From positions 22,044,213-22,108,212 of the forward strand of contig CM067089.1 in NCBI GenBank assembly GCA_034008185.1: a stretch of 64,000 bases of DNA. Reading direction: 5' to 3'. Each line of letters opens with the position of its first letter. The stretch's first letter is position 1. This document shows, piece by piece, positions 38,528 through 53,026 of the stretch. Below the pieces are notes generated by a model. It saw only the letters and a program-made list of their open reading frames with translations. It ran no database searches and was not told where the DNA came from. Made by a program: the position numbers and the translations under genes. The DNA is from Gorsachius magnificus (lineage: Eukaryota; Chordata; Aves; Pelecaniformes; Ardeidae).

Positions 38528-38602
38528 CTTTCACCACTGACCTCAGCTGGATTTAAACCAGTGACCTAGAGGTGAAAGATTTCATGTAATAAGAAACGGA
38601 GC
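38528..38602 (-). repeat. Possible tRNA-derived SINE remnant, reverse orientation
   Basis: GGATTTAAACC at 38549-38559 is the reverse complement of GGTTTAAATCC, close to an RNA polymerase III B box (GGTTCRAATCC). The neighbouring GTGACCTAGAGGTGAAAG fits a SINE head. No A box was confirmed. Confidence 0.35.
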
Positions 38603-39204
38603 ACTGACAATTACAGTTCAGTTTATTTTCATCCTGAGCTGCATTATGAGCTTTGCGGCATTCACTGAGACATCTTTTTGCATTCCCATGCTGTGTTCAT
38701 TCACCACCTGATAAACACCAGTTTTTGCCCTCTTTGCTGGAGCTTCTTTTTCCTGGCGATCTATATCCTATCACCACTGCCTTCAGATGCCTTCTGCTCC
38801 CACCTTCTCATTTATGAAGGGCAAGGGCTTTGGGCAAGCCTTCCACCAGTTCAAAGCATTCAGTTCTATGCCAGGAAGGTATTTTTCAGATACACAACAA
38901 AATTAAATCTACACCTTTTGTAAACCGAGCAGTGGCTCTGTTAGTTGCAAAGACTGCCTTGTGATCATGCTGGCAGCTCAGATCATAAATGAGAGTGCAG
39001 CTGCTAACACACAGGAGATCCTAGCTCCCTCCCTGAGCACCATAGTTACCCAGTGAATACCCAAGTTTGAGGAGAAGGTGACAGAGCAGAGCAAGGACAA
39101 TTCTTTGGGAACTGGACCATTAAAGCAGTAGAATCATGATGACAAGAAGGCAAACGAAGCCAGCCTGCTGTATGCAGAGCTCAGACCAGGCCTTCGGGTT
39201 CTGA

Positions 39205-41430
<2,226 letters not shown>

Positions 41431-41550
41431 TGCCCAGCACAGCATCCCCTCCCGTCTCCAGTGCCTCCAATGATCCAGTGGGCTCTTACTCCATTAACGG
41501 GATCCTGGGGATTCCTCGGTCGAATGGCGAGAAGAGGAAACGTGATGAAG
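41431..41550 (+). CDS. PAX2: PAX2 exon 5: octapeptide and basic segment
   Basis: A 120-base exon. It completes a Val codon, then encodes [32 protein letters not shown] and EKRKRDE plus one base. The octapeptide YSINGILG (41487-41510) recruits Groucho/TLE co-repressors. The KRKR run (about 41533-41544) is a nuclear-localisation-type basic cluster. The residues equal human PAX2 as I know it. The donor is GAAG|GTAGGG, weaker at +4/+5 than the other donors in the window. The exon is flanked by phase-1 introns on both sides. Confidence 0.97.
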
Positions 41551-42739
41551 GTAGGGGGAGGGGAGAAGCTCATCCTCCCTTTTATATTCTTTGTCCCCAT
41601 GTACAGGCTCCAATTTCAGGCCAAGGTTTGCAGCTGCTCCAGGGCCTAGATCAGTTTTAGCAACAGAGACCAGTTCCCCGCCACTGCCCTGCTGGCTTGG
41701 AATGTTCTTCTTCCGAGGCCCTTTCATGACAGGCTGCATCTCCAGACATCTGCTCAGCAGGCAGAGAGCCGTCTCCATTGCTGGAGCTGATCCCAAGTTC
41801 ATTCACTGCTGGAAACGGCTGGAACTGAACTCCCCAGGTGCCAGCAGGTGCCCGGACTTTGAACTGCGGGTAAACATGGTTTCCCCGACTCACTCGTTTT
41901 CAAACAAAATGCCATCTCGGAGAAGCACCAGCAATGTGGGAGTTATCTTTTATTCCCCTTGCAAACAAGTTCCCCGTGACGTGCCATGAGCTACCTTAGC
42001 TGGTGATCATAAGAGCCTGGTTTTCAATGGGTAGCATCTACCACAGCAGAACTGCCGTGCTCGCAACAGTCTGAAAGCAGAACAGGAGGTCTTCTGAGTA
42101 CTGTGGCCCTGAGGTTGTTATCTAAGGCTTTTGCTAGGGCTCTAAGGAAGTAGGATTAAGCTATCTCCTTTTCCTTCCTACCTGCTGGGAAGAACTCAGG
42201 GCAGATTGAATCCTGAAATGAGCCAAAAGCTGGAGCCTCAGGTCTAGATAGACTGAGTCAGGAGGGGTGGGAAAGGTCTTGGCGCTCTTATGGTGGCTTT
42301 GCAAACTTTTTTTCTTAAATCTTGCTCTTTTAATTTGATGCATTCAAAAATGGAGGGACAGAAGGTGAATTTTTCTAAGATTAGTGTGTGACCAGTTTGT
42401 TTGGTTCAGCCCTGCCTTCAGTTTGTTGTTTTCCACTGTTGCCTGTTGCGTGGGGGAACATCTTTGCAGTACAGGTCTCTCAGCATGCTGCATGTGCTGT
42501 AACCCCAAGGCTGTGCGGTGCAAGAGAACGCGAGGGTTCTTTGTAATACGTGGTGAGAAGAGAAAGCTCTCCCGAGAGACAGACCGCGTTTTGGGGTTTT
42601 GCTAGTAGTTTTCTCAGTATTGGTTCTGGTGAGGTTCACATCTGTAAGTTTTTGATCCAACTAAACACAGTAACCCCCAGAAAAAAAGGCAGTCATTGTG
42701 ACCCTTTCTCTCTAATACAAAGTAAAACTAGAGGCAAGG

Positions 42740-42815
42740 ACCCAGCCTAGCTCCTGTTAAAGCAAATGGGAAGATTTTTGCTGATGTCATTGGAAATTGG
42801 ATCAGGCCCCAGAGG
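42740..42815 (+). repeat. Possible ancient sauropsid repeat remnant
   Basis: CCTAGCTCCTGTTAAAGCAA, ATGTCATTGGAAATTGGATC and AGGCCCCAG resemble a diverged copy of a turtle/crocodilian repeat built on GCTCCCATTGAAGTCAATGG and CATTGACTTCAATGGG words. From memory of the family. Confidence 0.4.
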
Positions 42816-44869
42816 AAGATCCATTTCCCAGCTAGATGGCAGTAGGGCCCAGCTAAGAGAAAAGTGTGGCAATGGAAGGGCTGAGTCAATGCCTCAAAGT
42901 CAAAAAATGTCAGGAATAAGAGACTGCAAACATTGCAAACCCCTCCAGCATTTCCCCTCATTACGTGTACAGGAAATAGTGACATTTCAAACTGAGTGAC
43001 AAGTTTCTCTAATGGTTGTGCAAATCTCTTGGCAGTTACTTGGGGTTTTTTGTGAACCCCTGTTCTCATATGGACCAGCGTGGTGATCACCAGCTCTCAA
43101 CATGGTGCCTCCATAGCTCATTTTGAAATGAAGCAGTTCAATCTGGCTTCAGCCGCTATTCTTTCCGAATACCTGGAAAGATCATCCCACTTTAGATGCA
43201 GCCACACAGTCACTTCCAGCCTCAGAACCTGAGCTTTGTTTGAGCAGTACAATTAAACACAGAAAGAACCAAGCAGCCATCTAAGATGTGACACTTCACA
43301 GCGATATATTGACAGTAAGAACAACTCTCTGTGTTTGTCCTTAATTCATCCCAGATTTGATTTATGAAGGGCAAGCAACACTGCAACTCCCTGCTGTTGG
43401 CCAAGAGCCCACGTATCCCACTAGGAATCAAAAAAGTACCAGACAACCCTGGAGACATCGCATGTCTTTAGCTCTCAGAGTTTTAGGTGGCAGTTACATG
43501 ACACAGCTGCAAATGCCTTAGAGAACAGCCTTCATCCTGCCATTCCAGGTATCTGCTGCAGGGAAATGTCATGTTCCTATCCCAGAGAAACCTTGCATGG
43601 GACCCCCTGCCAGCTGCTGAACACCCCTAGCCAAGGGCTGACTTATCTGGGCTCACACTGGCCTTAAGAAATGCTGAAAGACATTATCACTTTGCAGGGT
43701 TGGGTCCGAAGGCTAGAAGGGTCCAAGGGGGGGTTTTGCACAGCCAGTGACCTGCGCTCACTCCTGGGCAATCTCCCCTGTAGCTCTGAGGGGTCTGATG
43801 TTCCTAGATGAGACTGGGAAAGCCTGGCAAGAAACCCAGTGCAGGTATTTCTTTCATGCTCACGCTGGATGCATGCACCTTCTCACTCTTCCCCAGAGCC
43901 TCTGAGCACTGTTTTGCTGCAGTTTCTTAACTGCAGGGTTTATTCTTGCATTGAAAAGCCCTTATGAGCTCCCAATGCACATCTACTTTCCCAGCATTTT
44001 GGGGGTGGCTCTTCCCTAAAGGAGGCAGGAGAAGCAGCACTGCTCTCTTTTTCTTTCCGCTCTGTTGGACCAGCTCTGCTGCAAGAATTCCTCTGTGAGG
44101 AATGCAGTTCAGCAGGAAGGGGGGAAGTACCAAGCTGCTCCTGAATCCTCGGTTCTGAAAAACCTTGTTAGCAACCTCTGTGATAGCTGGGGGGAACAGG
44201 GTGGGAGAAAGACAGAGAAGCCTCTATCTGAGCACACCCCCTCCCCCAGGTCCTCCTTGCTGCAGCTGGTGCCTACATTAGACAGTAGCACAGATGATTA
44301 AGAAGAGGAGAGATAATTATGTGTCAAGATGATGTAGCAGAACTCCCGAGTTGGACAGAAGGAGCCAAACGGATGCATGAGGTGGGCTCAGCGATGGACG
44401 CTGACAGCCAGGTGTGTCCCTCACAGGGAGGCAGAGGGAAGAGGGGAAATATGGACCTACCAAATGTGCTGGTTGCAACCACAAGGGTGGCCTGGGAAGT
44501 CTATGGCACCGAGAGCGAGCTAGCAGGGAGGCAGCGCTGAGTGCCTGCCAGTCACAACAAGGAACTGTCAGATCACAAGCCTTGCCTCAAAATCGGTGTG
44601 TCTTCCTCAGGTGAGTGCCTAGGAAGGATGGTCAGGATTTGCCCTGTTAAGACCATGTATTCCTTTTGTTTCAGTTTTTGACCAGTGATTGTAAACCCTC
44701 TGACTTCCGTGACAGATTAGGCAAAGCAGAGAGTTGGTCTCCTACGATTATTTAAATAATTTGGTTAAAGCAGTTCACCACCACTTGTGTAGCACAGCGT
44801 GTGCCATTTCTTGCAGTCTATGGGCAGAGCCAATGTTGCTCTAATTTCCCTCTGACCTTCCCCCCTACT

Positions 44870-44990
44870 TACACCCACCATTTTCCAGAGGCAGAAGTGG
44901 CCCTGCAGCATGTAATGACTTTCCCAAGACCGCTGAGGGTCTTGCAGTATCAAGCTGCAGCTGGAAACAGTAATTCCTGGCTCTTCAGGA
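44870..44990 (-). repeat. MIR-type SINE remnant, reverse orientation
   Basis: CCATTTTCCAGAGGCAGAAG, TGTAATGACTTTCCCAAGAC and CTGGAAACAGTAATTCCTGG follow the MIR reverse complement (CATTTTACAGATGAGGAAAC, AGTGACTTGCCCAAGGTC, GGCAGAGCTGGGA) in order. Confidence 0.6.
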
Positions 44991-45251
44991 TCCTAATGCC
45001 GTACTATGCTGCGATGGCAGGCCAAGCTCAGCAGGGTCATTGTCAGACTGAGAAGCAGCAATAAGAAGTCCAGAAGGATAAAGGGGAAAAGTAATACGCA
45101 AATATTTCTGCTGTTCCATAAGCCCCCCAATTGATAGCTAAAAGGATGAGAATTGGGGTAAGCCAGAGGCACTAACAAAAAATTTGTATCACTCATACTG
45201 TAGTCTTGGGCACTGTATAAGGAGAAGAAGCGAGAGAGGGGGAGAAAGGGA

Positions 45252-45288
45252 AGGATGGATAGATGGATGGATGGATAGATGGATAGGT
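45252..45288 (+). repeat. (GGAT)n/(GATA)n microsatellite
   Basis: Mixed GGAT, AGAT and GATAGGTA tetramers over about 37 bases, preceded by a GA-rich run. Confidence 0.9.
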
Positions 45289-45494
45289 AATTGGGTAATA
45301 TGAAAACAATACTTCAAGCTGTTCCCTGCTTACCACAGCATCTCCAGCTGGGTGAAACTTTTGGATCTTTACAAAACCACTCTTATTAGAGATGGCCCTT
45401 TCTCTCCATAGCTGGCCACAGACAGACCTCCTCTATAGACCCAAATTCTCATTTGGGATTTGTCTTCCAGTGAGGCTGGTGCTGTAACATTCTC

Positions 45495-45730
45495 AGCATT
45501 ATTAATTTTGGGCCCTGACAATATCTGTAGTATTTGACAGCATTACTGGCAATAATATCTGCAGTGCCGACAATGGCAGAGATAATATCCCCCAGTATTA
45601 TCGGCATTAGCGGGGATCGTATCTGCAGCCTGTTATTGGCGGGAGCAGACATAATGTGTCCAGTATTATTAGTATCAGTAGTAATAAACCCCACAGGCTT
45701 GTTAGTATGATCAGTGCTAATATCAGCGGT
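45495..45730 (+). repeat. Decayed tandem repeat with ATAATATCTGCAGTATTATTGG-like units
   Basis: Recurrent, shifted copies of TATCTG(C/T)AG and (A/G)TATTATT(G/A)(G/A) are spaced roughly 30-40 bases apart: CAATATCTGTAGTATTTG, AATAATATCTGCAGTGCC, AGATAATATCCCCCAGTATT, ATCGTATCTGCAGCCTGTT, ACATAATGTGTCCAGTATTA and CTAATATCAGCGGTAGC. At least six units can be followed. Confidence 0.75.
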
Positions 45731-46539
45731 AGCTTTGTGGGAGAGTAGGGGACGGAGTGATTGCTACTGTAAATGGCAATAATACTCAGGCTGTTTGCAG
45801 TAAAGGAATCCCCAGCAGAGATGGGGGAGCTAAACTGGAGAAGGCAGAAGTTCCTCCTTCCTTTTCCTCACCTGCCATTTTGATGATTAGGGTGATTTAC
45901 GTTGAAGTAAGCAATGCAGGGGGACAGTAAAGGGTCACCAACTTTCCGGCAGGCCTGGTGGTGTTTTCCGAAGAGTCTTAGCTGTATCCGTACAGGTGGG
46001 TCACCCTACCCTTCAACATGAGCTGTGCAGAACGGGGCGCTGCCCGCCAGCATAGGAGCAGCTGCACTGTGAGTCCTGCAGCTGCAGGATGGGCAGCATC
46101 ACTGCACTTCTCTTGCAACTTTCTGGCTGTTACTACCATGACACCCTCTGCTGAGAAGCACTGCTTTTGGTGGAGGTGGCTTTCTCTTCCCTTACTCCAA
46201 ATGGGAGGACTCTGACTGCAGGGCAGTGTTCAGCCTGGGGATTTTCCTAGCTGGTCGTGATCTCATTACTGGGAAAATAGAAATGCCTCCTTCAGGTGGA
46301 GTATCAGGCAGGGAAATCTGCAACAGTCTTGTCCTGAAAGTTGTTTTTTTAGATACTGCCCCAGGACCTAGACTGTCCTGAACAAAATTTTTAACTCAAT
46401 TGTTTAAGTGGAAAGCAGCACAGAGAGAGGTGTGTGATGTGTTTAAGGAGGTCTGAGTTTCTGAGCAGATACACAGCAGCCAAGTGCGCCACTGCAGGTG
46501 TGATCCCATTTGTGTTGTTCAGAGCGGCAATGATGATCT

Positions 46540-47720
46540 AATTTGGGAGATGTAGTTGTGACATTTCAGGTGACTTTGTGTCATTGTCAGTGGCATCGGT
46601 ATGTGCTTGCAGGCAGCGTGGCTGTGGTTATTGTGTTGTTGTAACTGTGTAGGTTGTGGGTCTGTGACACTAATGATGAGATTGACTGTATCACTGCTCC
46701 TATGCTGCCCCATTACACCCAAGGCCGCTACACGCTTCACAGAGGCGTCTGCGAATGATTTCTGGTGGTACGTCTGCACCAGTGCATGCGGGAAGGTTGC
46801 TTCGGTGTGGTGATTGTTGGTACACTGGTGCAGGCTGTACTGTGCTGTCATCGCAGTCCCATGGAGTTGTTACTGCAGCTGAGGTACAGTGTTGACTGAC
46901 GACAGGCCCCGGCCATGGGAGTGAAGTCCAGATGGCTGTGTCACTGCAGCGCTGCGCTGGGAGCTGTGTGTTTTCACAAGGTGTGACTGCACTGGTCCAC
47001 AGCATACTGGGCTTGTTCCAGGACACAGAGCGTGCTTATGCTGTCATCTGCAGTACGGTGACACTTTTCCAGTGCCGCAGTTGTACTAGTGCAGAGAGGT
47101 CGAGCCCTTAACTGTCCTGTAGGGAAATGCAGCCGTTTTCCTGTGCTGCCTGCATACGTTTGCAAAGAGTGTGAGGGAGTCATTCCACCTGACTGTATCA
47201 TGGCATCTGATGTATGTTAATCTCTGGGGCATATTAAGCATATTTCTGTTCTCCCAAAACTGTTGTGTTGTTGAAGACTACAGAGTGCGTTTGGACCCCT
47301 GTAGGTGACACAACAGCACTACGGTCTGTGGCGTGGCTGCATTGTTTCCTGCTGTGATTTCTTGTCACCACAGCTGACGTGTTTGCGTTATTCTATACAA
47401 TTGCTTTGCTGCAGGTCAGCAATAGTCTTAATGACACTGGAGACACATGCAGTTACATTGCCTCAGGTGCTAACCCCACGTTCCAGCCATCACACGCAGC
47501 TGCGGGGTGTGCGCCCAGCAGTTTAGGGCTGTGCACGTGGAGTGAGCAGTTTCTGGAGTGTTTCACGCTCTCACAGTGTCTTCCTCCTACTTTCCCTGGG
47601 ACTGCATTTCGTGCCGGTGGCTATCAGCTTGCAGCGATGGTGTATCACTGCAAACAGCATTGGTCACAGGGGACATCCAGGCTCGTTGTGGCTGTACACA
47701 CAAGCGTGAGTAACACTCCC
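46540..47720 (+). repeat. Long decayed tandem repeat, GGCTGTGTCACTGCAG-like
   Basis: About 1.2 kb in which GTGTCACTGCA-like words recur: GACTGTATCACTGCTCC (46683), GGCTGTGTCACTGCAGCG (46933), GTGTGACTGCACTGG (46981), CGGTGACACTTTTCCAGTG and GGTGTATCACTGCAAACAGC (47639). Periodicity is blurred by divergence. No coding potential was recognised. Confidence 0.5.
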
Positions 47721-47984
47721 TTCCATTCGAGATGAAAATGTAAGTTGAAGAGGGAGTTTATTCTCAGCAGCCACCCGCTTCTCCCTCCTGAGGGTCTTTA
47801 GCTGGCGAGACTCCTCGGAGGACATAAGAAAGGCGCCTGCTACTCATCCCACACCTCTCTAAATAAACTGCAGGAGGATGGTCAGAAAAGGGAGAGTTTG
47901 TGTGGGAAAAGAGAGGAGGGGGAAAATGGATAAAGGAGAGGACGATGAACAAGCAGCACAGCACTGTCAGAAATGTGGGCTGTT

Positions 47985-48780
47985 GCACCACAAAGCTGGA
48001 GATCAGTCTGAAAGCAAGAGAGACAGTAGCTGTATGAGTGTGTGTGTGTGTGGGGGGGGGGTGTCTGCACCCACCCTGAGGGTCTGGGGGGTACGCATTG
48101 CTCCGGAGGACTTCAGGTAAGGGAGAGTTAACAGCTTACATCACAGAAAGCAGTTTGGACAGAATGCTCTGCTTCGAAAGCTTAGAGTGCTGCTTACTTT
48201 GGCAGGGTTTGGTACCGTCTGAAGACAAGCTGGTCTGGCTTCAGCTGTATTTGTGCACGTCTCTGCTTGTGTATTTGTGTCTCTAGGAATGCATGCCTGT
48301 TTGGTTTTTGTATTTCTATGTTAGGATCACTGGTTTCTACTTATCTGTGCTTATGTACTGGGGTGAGTGGCAGGTTGGACCCGTATTTCTGTGCATGCCT
48401 ATGGAGACCTGGAAAATGTGTATGTTAAGCTGTGTATAATATTGCCTAGTAGGAGAATGCATACTGTGGATCATATGGGTGTCTGGGCATGTATGGCTCA
48501 GTACTAGTGCTGTGCACTTCTGTATAGAGTTTGTACAGATGTGTATTTGCATTGGGGTTTTATTTTGTGTGTATTGTGTTATATATAGGTTTTTTGCCTA
48601 TGAAGGTTTTTTTAAATTTTTGCACCTGCATTAGTACCTCCTTGTGTCCTAGTTTGCATTCTTGTGTCTTTAAATGTTACTGGCTACGTTTTGTGAGTCT
48701 TACTTATGTGTGGAGCCTTTCTTTATTTGTATGAGTGCTTGTCTGACTGTTTATTTATGGGTATTTAGTTTGCGGTTAGA
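47985..48780 (+). repeat. TG-rich decayed repeat with (TG)n and G run
   Basis: A clean (TG) run (48038-48052) leads to nine G residues. It is followed by about 700 bases of TGTGTATTTGTG-like words (GTGTATTTGTGTCTC, GTGCATGCCTATGG, GATGTGTATTTGCATTGG, GTGTGTATTGTGTTATATA), probably a diverged TG-type tandem repeat. Confidence 0.5.
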
Positions 48781-49019
48781 TCTTCTCCTTCCACTTTTTG
48801 ACTCATTCCTGGGAGGGGTTGTTGTAGCTAACGTGTCAGCCGGAGTCAGGCAGCTACAACTCCTCCCGGCATCTCTGCCTGCTCCACGTGTCCACCCATG
48901 CAGAGGCTGCTCCCTAGCTTTGCCGGTGCCCGTTTCTCTCTGGATCTTCTCACTTGCTCTAGCTGAGTTGTACACTGGGTCTGCCTGCACTCAGGGAGGT
49001 GACTGTCACATTTTTTCAT

Positions 49020-49640
49020 GGATGTAAAGAGTATGGGCATCAGAGGGATCACAGTGCCTGAATCCATGAGGATCCCAGGTTAATGCACAGTGGATGACAC
49101 AATAAACGGCAAAAGGAATCGGGAATAGCTGACGATGAGCAGGCAACAGTATTTTAGAGGGTTGTTGGTGACTGGTGTAACAGTGGATCAGGGTGCCGTG
49201 ACAGTGGGAGATAGGGATGACACTGTTTTGGGGCCAAGTGACGTGGCAATGAGACATAAGGGCAATACTGCCGTGGAATCGAGGTGACACGGCACTGAGG
49301 CACAACAGGGATCAAGGTGAGATGGTGATGACGCAGGCTGATCTATCAGAACAGGAAGGGCTGGGAAACCTCCATCAAGAATCAGCTGAATAAGGCAAAG
49401 GCGGACAGGAGGAGCAGGGTGAGGAAGATCAGAGGCAAATCAATGGATGTGTACCGTGACTGTAGGAGGCAGGTCACCAGCAGTGTGGGACATGTGGTGT
49501 CTCCATGAGGAGATGAGTTGCATCCTGGTGTGAAGGGCTGGGGCAGTCTGTTAGCAGTGGCTATTTGCATCACAGTGATGGAGAGCAGGTATAACACAGT
49601 GATGACATCAGGTGATGGACATATCCTGTGACGATAGCCA
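49020..49640 (+). repeat. Decayed tandem repeat, GGGATGACACTG / GTGACATGGCAATGAGG-like
   Basis: Short imperfect copies of GTGACA(C/G)GGCA(C/A)TGAGG and related words recur about every 30 bases: GTGCCGTGACAGTGGG, GATAGGGATGACACTG, AAGTGACGTGGCAATGAGAC, GAGGTGACACGGCACTGAGG and GAGATGGTGATGACGC. They are clearest at 49150-49340. Confidence 0.6.
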
Positions 49641-50039
49641 CGGACCATAGGGACTGCGAGGGCAGGGGCACGATTCCCAGTTGCTGGAAAAACAAAGAAC
49701 CTAACGGGCAGTAAAACAAAAACAAAGGAGACTTGGAAGCACCTGACAGCCCTAATTCATCACAGCCCAAGATTTTTTTTCCCCCCTCATGTTCCCATTA
49801 TATTTGTTTGTAAAAGTGGAAATCAATTTTGAAGGTAATTTTCTGGAAAGAATGGAAGGGAGGTGGGAGGGCCGGATAAGGCAGAGATGGCAAGAGGAAA
49901 AAAAAATTTAGGCCAGGCACAGCCCAGGGGCAGCTCTTGGCAAGGTGAAAGAAAATTGCATATTCAATCTCCATCCATGAATCTCCCTTGCTGCTGCCCG
50001 CCTCCTGCTCGAAAACAATGAAGGCTTTCTCCCCTACAC

Positions 50040-50110
50040 TGCACAATGCCTGAGTATCAGCGCTCACTTTAACTTCAGGGTCATTAATTCACCTGATTAT
50101 TGCAGGAGAG
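50040..50110. promoter_or_regulatory. Candidate enhancer in intron 5
   Basis: CACTTTAACTTCAGG, GGTCATTAATTCACCTG and ATTATTGCAGG form a compact unique block. The TCATTAATTCACC word also occurs in the intron 3 candidate near 26939. Inference only. Confidence 0.25.
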
Positions 50111-50459
50111 GAGAGGGTTGCAGAGGCATCCGTTCTAAAGAGCCCTCCCTTAGCTCATCCTTTGATTAGTTTGGGGTGGGGGGAGTTCAGATAATGTGTT
50201 GTCTTGGACTCAGTTTAAAATGGGAGGGGTTGAAGAGGGGGTGGAAGAAGGTAGAGGTGGAAAGGGAAAGATGTGGCCCGGCTTGTTGTGGAAGGGAGGG
50301 TGGGAAAGCAGTCATTCTTGCATCCCCCTCTGCTGTGGTGTTATTGCAAATTAAAAGTAGCATGTTCCACTCCGTAGCTATCTTTCAGGGAGGGGAGGGG
50401 CATGGGTATATGTCGGCATGGGGATGGAGGGGGATCTTATCATTGCTTCTTCAGCAGCC

Positions 50460-50545
50460 CAGCGTAGTGTCACCCTGTGAGGTGACATTTGAATTTACAA
50501 TTCCGCTGAGAAAAGCCATTAATTCACAAATTAACATTTCTCCCT
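50460..50545. promoter_or_regulatory. Candidate enhancer in intron 5, just before a TC/C repeat
   Basis: TTTGAATTTACAATTCCG, AGCCATTAATTCACAAATT and TAACATTTC lie in a row, with three AATT/TTAATT cores. It is unique sequence ending abruptly at a (TC)n run. Confidence 0.25.
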
Positions 50546-50583
50546 CTCTCTCTCTAGCTCTCTCTCTTCCCCCCCCCCCCCCC
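50544..50583 (+). repeat. (TC)n followed by poly-C (15)
   Basis: CTCTCTCTCTCTAGCTCTCTC followed by an uninterrupted C run from about 50569 to 50583. Confidence 0.9.
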
Positions 50584-53001
50584 TATCTCACATGGATGTG
50601 CAAGCAATTGAAAAGACAAAGGAAATAGCCTTAAGGAAGAGACTTTACTGCTACTCTGTCTGTGCAGAGATTGCTACTACTGCTTCTAGATAGATAAACC
50701 AATTACCTGAGCTGCTCTGTTCATGGCAGCCTGCTATTACCTCCTTTTGTGGAGCTGACTCCGTTGCCGGATTATACTGTGTGTATCTCATTAATGTAAA
50801 CCAGCACGATACTGGGCACTGTCCCTGACCCTTCTTGCCAGAGCCTGTTGCTCTGCAGTGGAAGAGGGAACTGGGAGAGGAGTCAAGAGCAGAGGTGATG
50901 GTAGGCACAACGTAATTCCTAATGCATAGGGACCAGGCCACGCACCAGGCTTAGAATGCCTGTGCTGAGCTTAGAGGAGATGGGGTCTTCGCTTTTACAG
51001 AGGAGGCTGCATGACGTTAACCCTGATCTCTTCCATGTCTTGGTGAGCACAGAGCATGAGCATGGGCACCAGGTATGGGCAGCTCCTTGCAGCTCCATTC
51101 TCAGCATTACCCTGAGTTTCCTCCAGGTGTGGAAATGCGCGTGGCAGGCAGATGCAGAGGTGTGAGTATGAAAGCTACGTACACATAGCTATAGGCAGAT
51201 GTAGCTGACTGTGCCCAGGAGCTAACTGGCTCACAGAGGCACACGCAAGCCTCAGAATAAGAAGCAAATATAAGCACTCTAGCTTATGGACTGAGAGGGC
51301 CAGATTTCTCTGTATGCAGCTCCACTGAAAGCCAGCCAGCGATGCCTGTGGAGACGTTTTTGTTAGACAAACATGGGACACTACTTCCACACAGCCCCCA
51401 GTCCTCTTCTGATTCTCTTTTGTGGCTCTCTCCTGCCATGCTCTTTCTCACATGCTTACTTCTGCTGTTACTGCCACTATGGATGCCTGGAGAGCACATG
51501 TACGGTATACGTACACACACCAGTAGGGACTCAGCGCCTGCTGATGCCACCCCAGGCACACCTCTGTGACGCTGGCAGCCTGCCTGTGCGTACTCACACC
51601 CCTGCAGTCACGGCTTCTCCCCACCTGCTCTGGTGAGGTCCCTTACAGTGGCTCCAGGCCTGCTTGCTGGGGCGCACACTGGCAGCTACGTGTGTTTGGG
51701 CATATAACGTCCTAGCAGTGTGGTTTACATAAAGACTCGCACGTTAGTCTTTGCTCGCTAAGCATTCTACCTGTATAGAATTGGACAGAAATCTTTACCA
51801 ACAGGTTTTTCACCCCATAAGGGTTTGATAGGCCCCGTTCAATCCGTTCTCCTAACTTTCATGAAAGGCAGAAGCTTGCCGGCAGTGGTTCTCCAGGTAA
51901 AAGAAAAAAGGATCAGAACTGCTGGTTCTGGAAGCCCAGTTGGGGGAAGCTCCGTGCTCAGCACACGGAGTATGCGCCATTTCTTCGGCATTGCCTTGGT
52001 TCCTTAAATCTTCCTAAAAACTCATCCTCTCAACAACAGCATCTGCCTCTCTGACATTCCCTGTGCCCCACACCGAGAGCAGCACATGGCTGGGGAGCAG
52101 CATCCCGCAGCCGGCACTGGAAGACGTATCACGATCAGCGGAGGAATCGGCAGGCAGTGCCAGTAATTCAAACCATCCTGACCGTTCAGTGAACCCGAAC
52201 CTGCTGACCTTGACAGCACTAGACAGCAGCGGCCTCAGGAATCCCAACCTTTAGAGAGGCGTCGGCGGAGGATGGCTCCTGCTCTCTCCCTTCCTTTCTC
52301 TCTCTCATGCTGATCACACCCCAGCAACCAAGGGGACCCAACAGTCAATCCCCAGTGCACCAATTAGCTCCTAATTTGGCTATGTCTGAACTCCCAAGTC
52401 TATGTCAACGTAATGTTAAGCATCGCTTGCTGTTCATAGATAGAATTCGTTCCTATAGAGGGGTGCTTCTTGTGCTAAAGGAAATCACTAAGCTCCTTGT
52501 TCTCAGCCAGGGCCAGAGAGAAACCCCTCCTCCTCCCCAAATGGGGGCCACTGCTGTGCTGTTTGGAGCTCCTGCTTCCCTAAGAGATAGCATCAGATCC
52601 TCCAGCCTTGTTTCACTGGATCCCAGGGGGAAGCAACAAGATCTCACCAAGTGATTAGCCCATGAGAATCCTAGCAGGACAGATGAGAGGCAGGGAGGTG
52701 ACCAGAGTGGAGAAGATAGAGAGGATAGAGAGAGAGAACCAGCATGCTTAATTTTGCCACAAGAACTTGCATTGAAGAAAAATGCAGTTTGTGAACATTT
52801 TAAGACCCTTTCAGGGAATACTGGATTTCCTCCAGCTATCTCTGTGGCTGCCAAGTAACACCTGAAACGAACAGCATTTTGTGTTGGCCTGCAGAGACTA
52901 GGCTAAGCTCTAAGACCTTGCACATGGAGGACACCTCTGTTAACAGTAGATGGCCTGAAAGAAGCAGTTACACATACCTATCTGTCGAGAGATAGCAGAC
53001 A

Positions 53002-53026
53002 TGTCTGTCTGTCTTCTGTCTGTCTC
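53002..53026 (+). repeat. (TGTC)n microsatellite
   Basis: TGTCTGTCTGTCT, one TCTG interruption, then TCTGTCTCC. Confidence 0.85.

Noticed and set aside
46264..46330. AG followed by GTGGAGTATC near 46295 as a remnant of the mammalian cassette exon
   Set aside because: Translation diverges after two or three residues and no donor of the right phase follows at about 69 bases.
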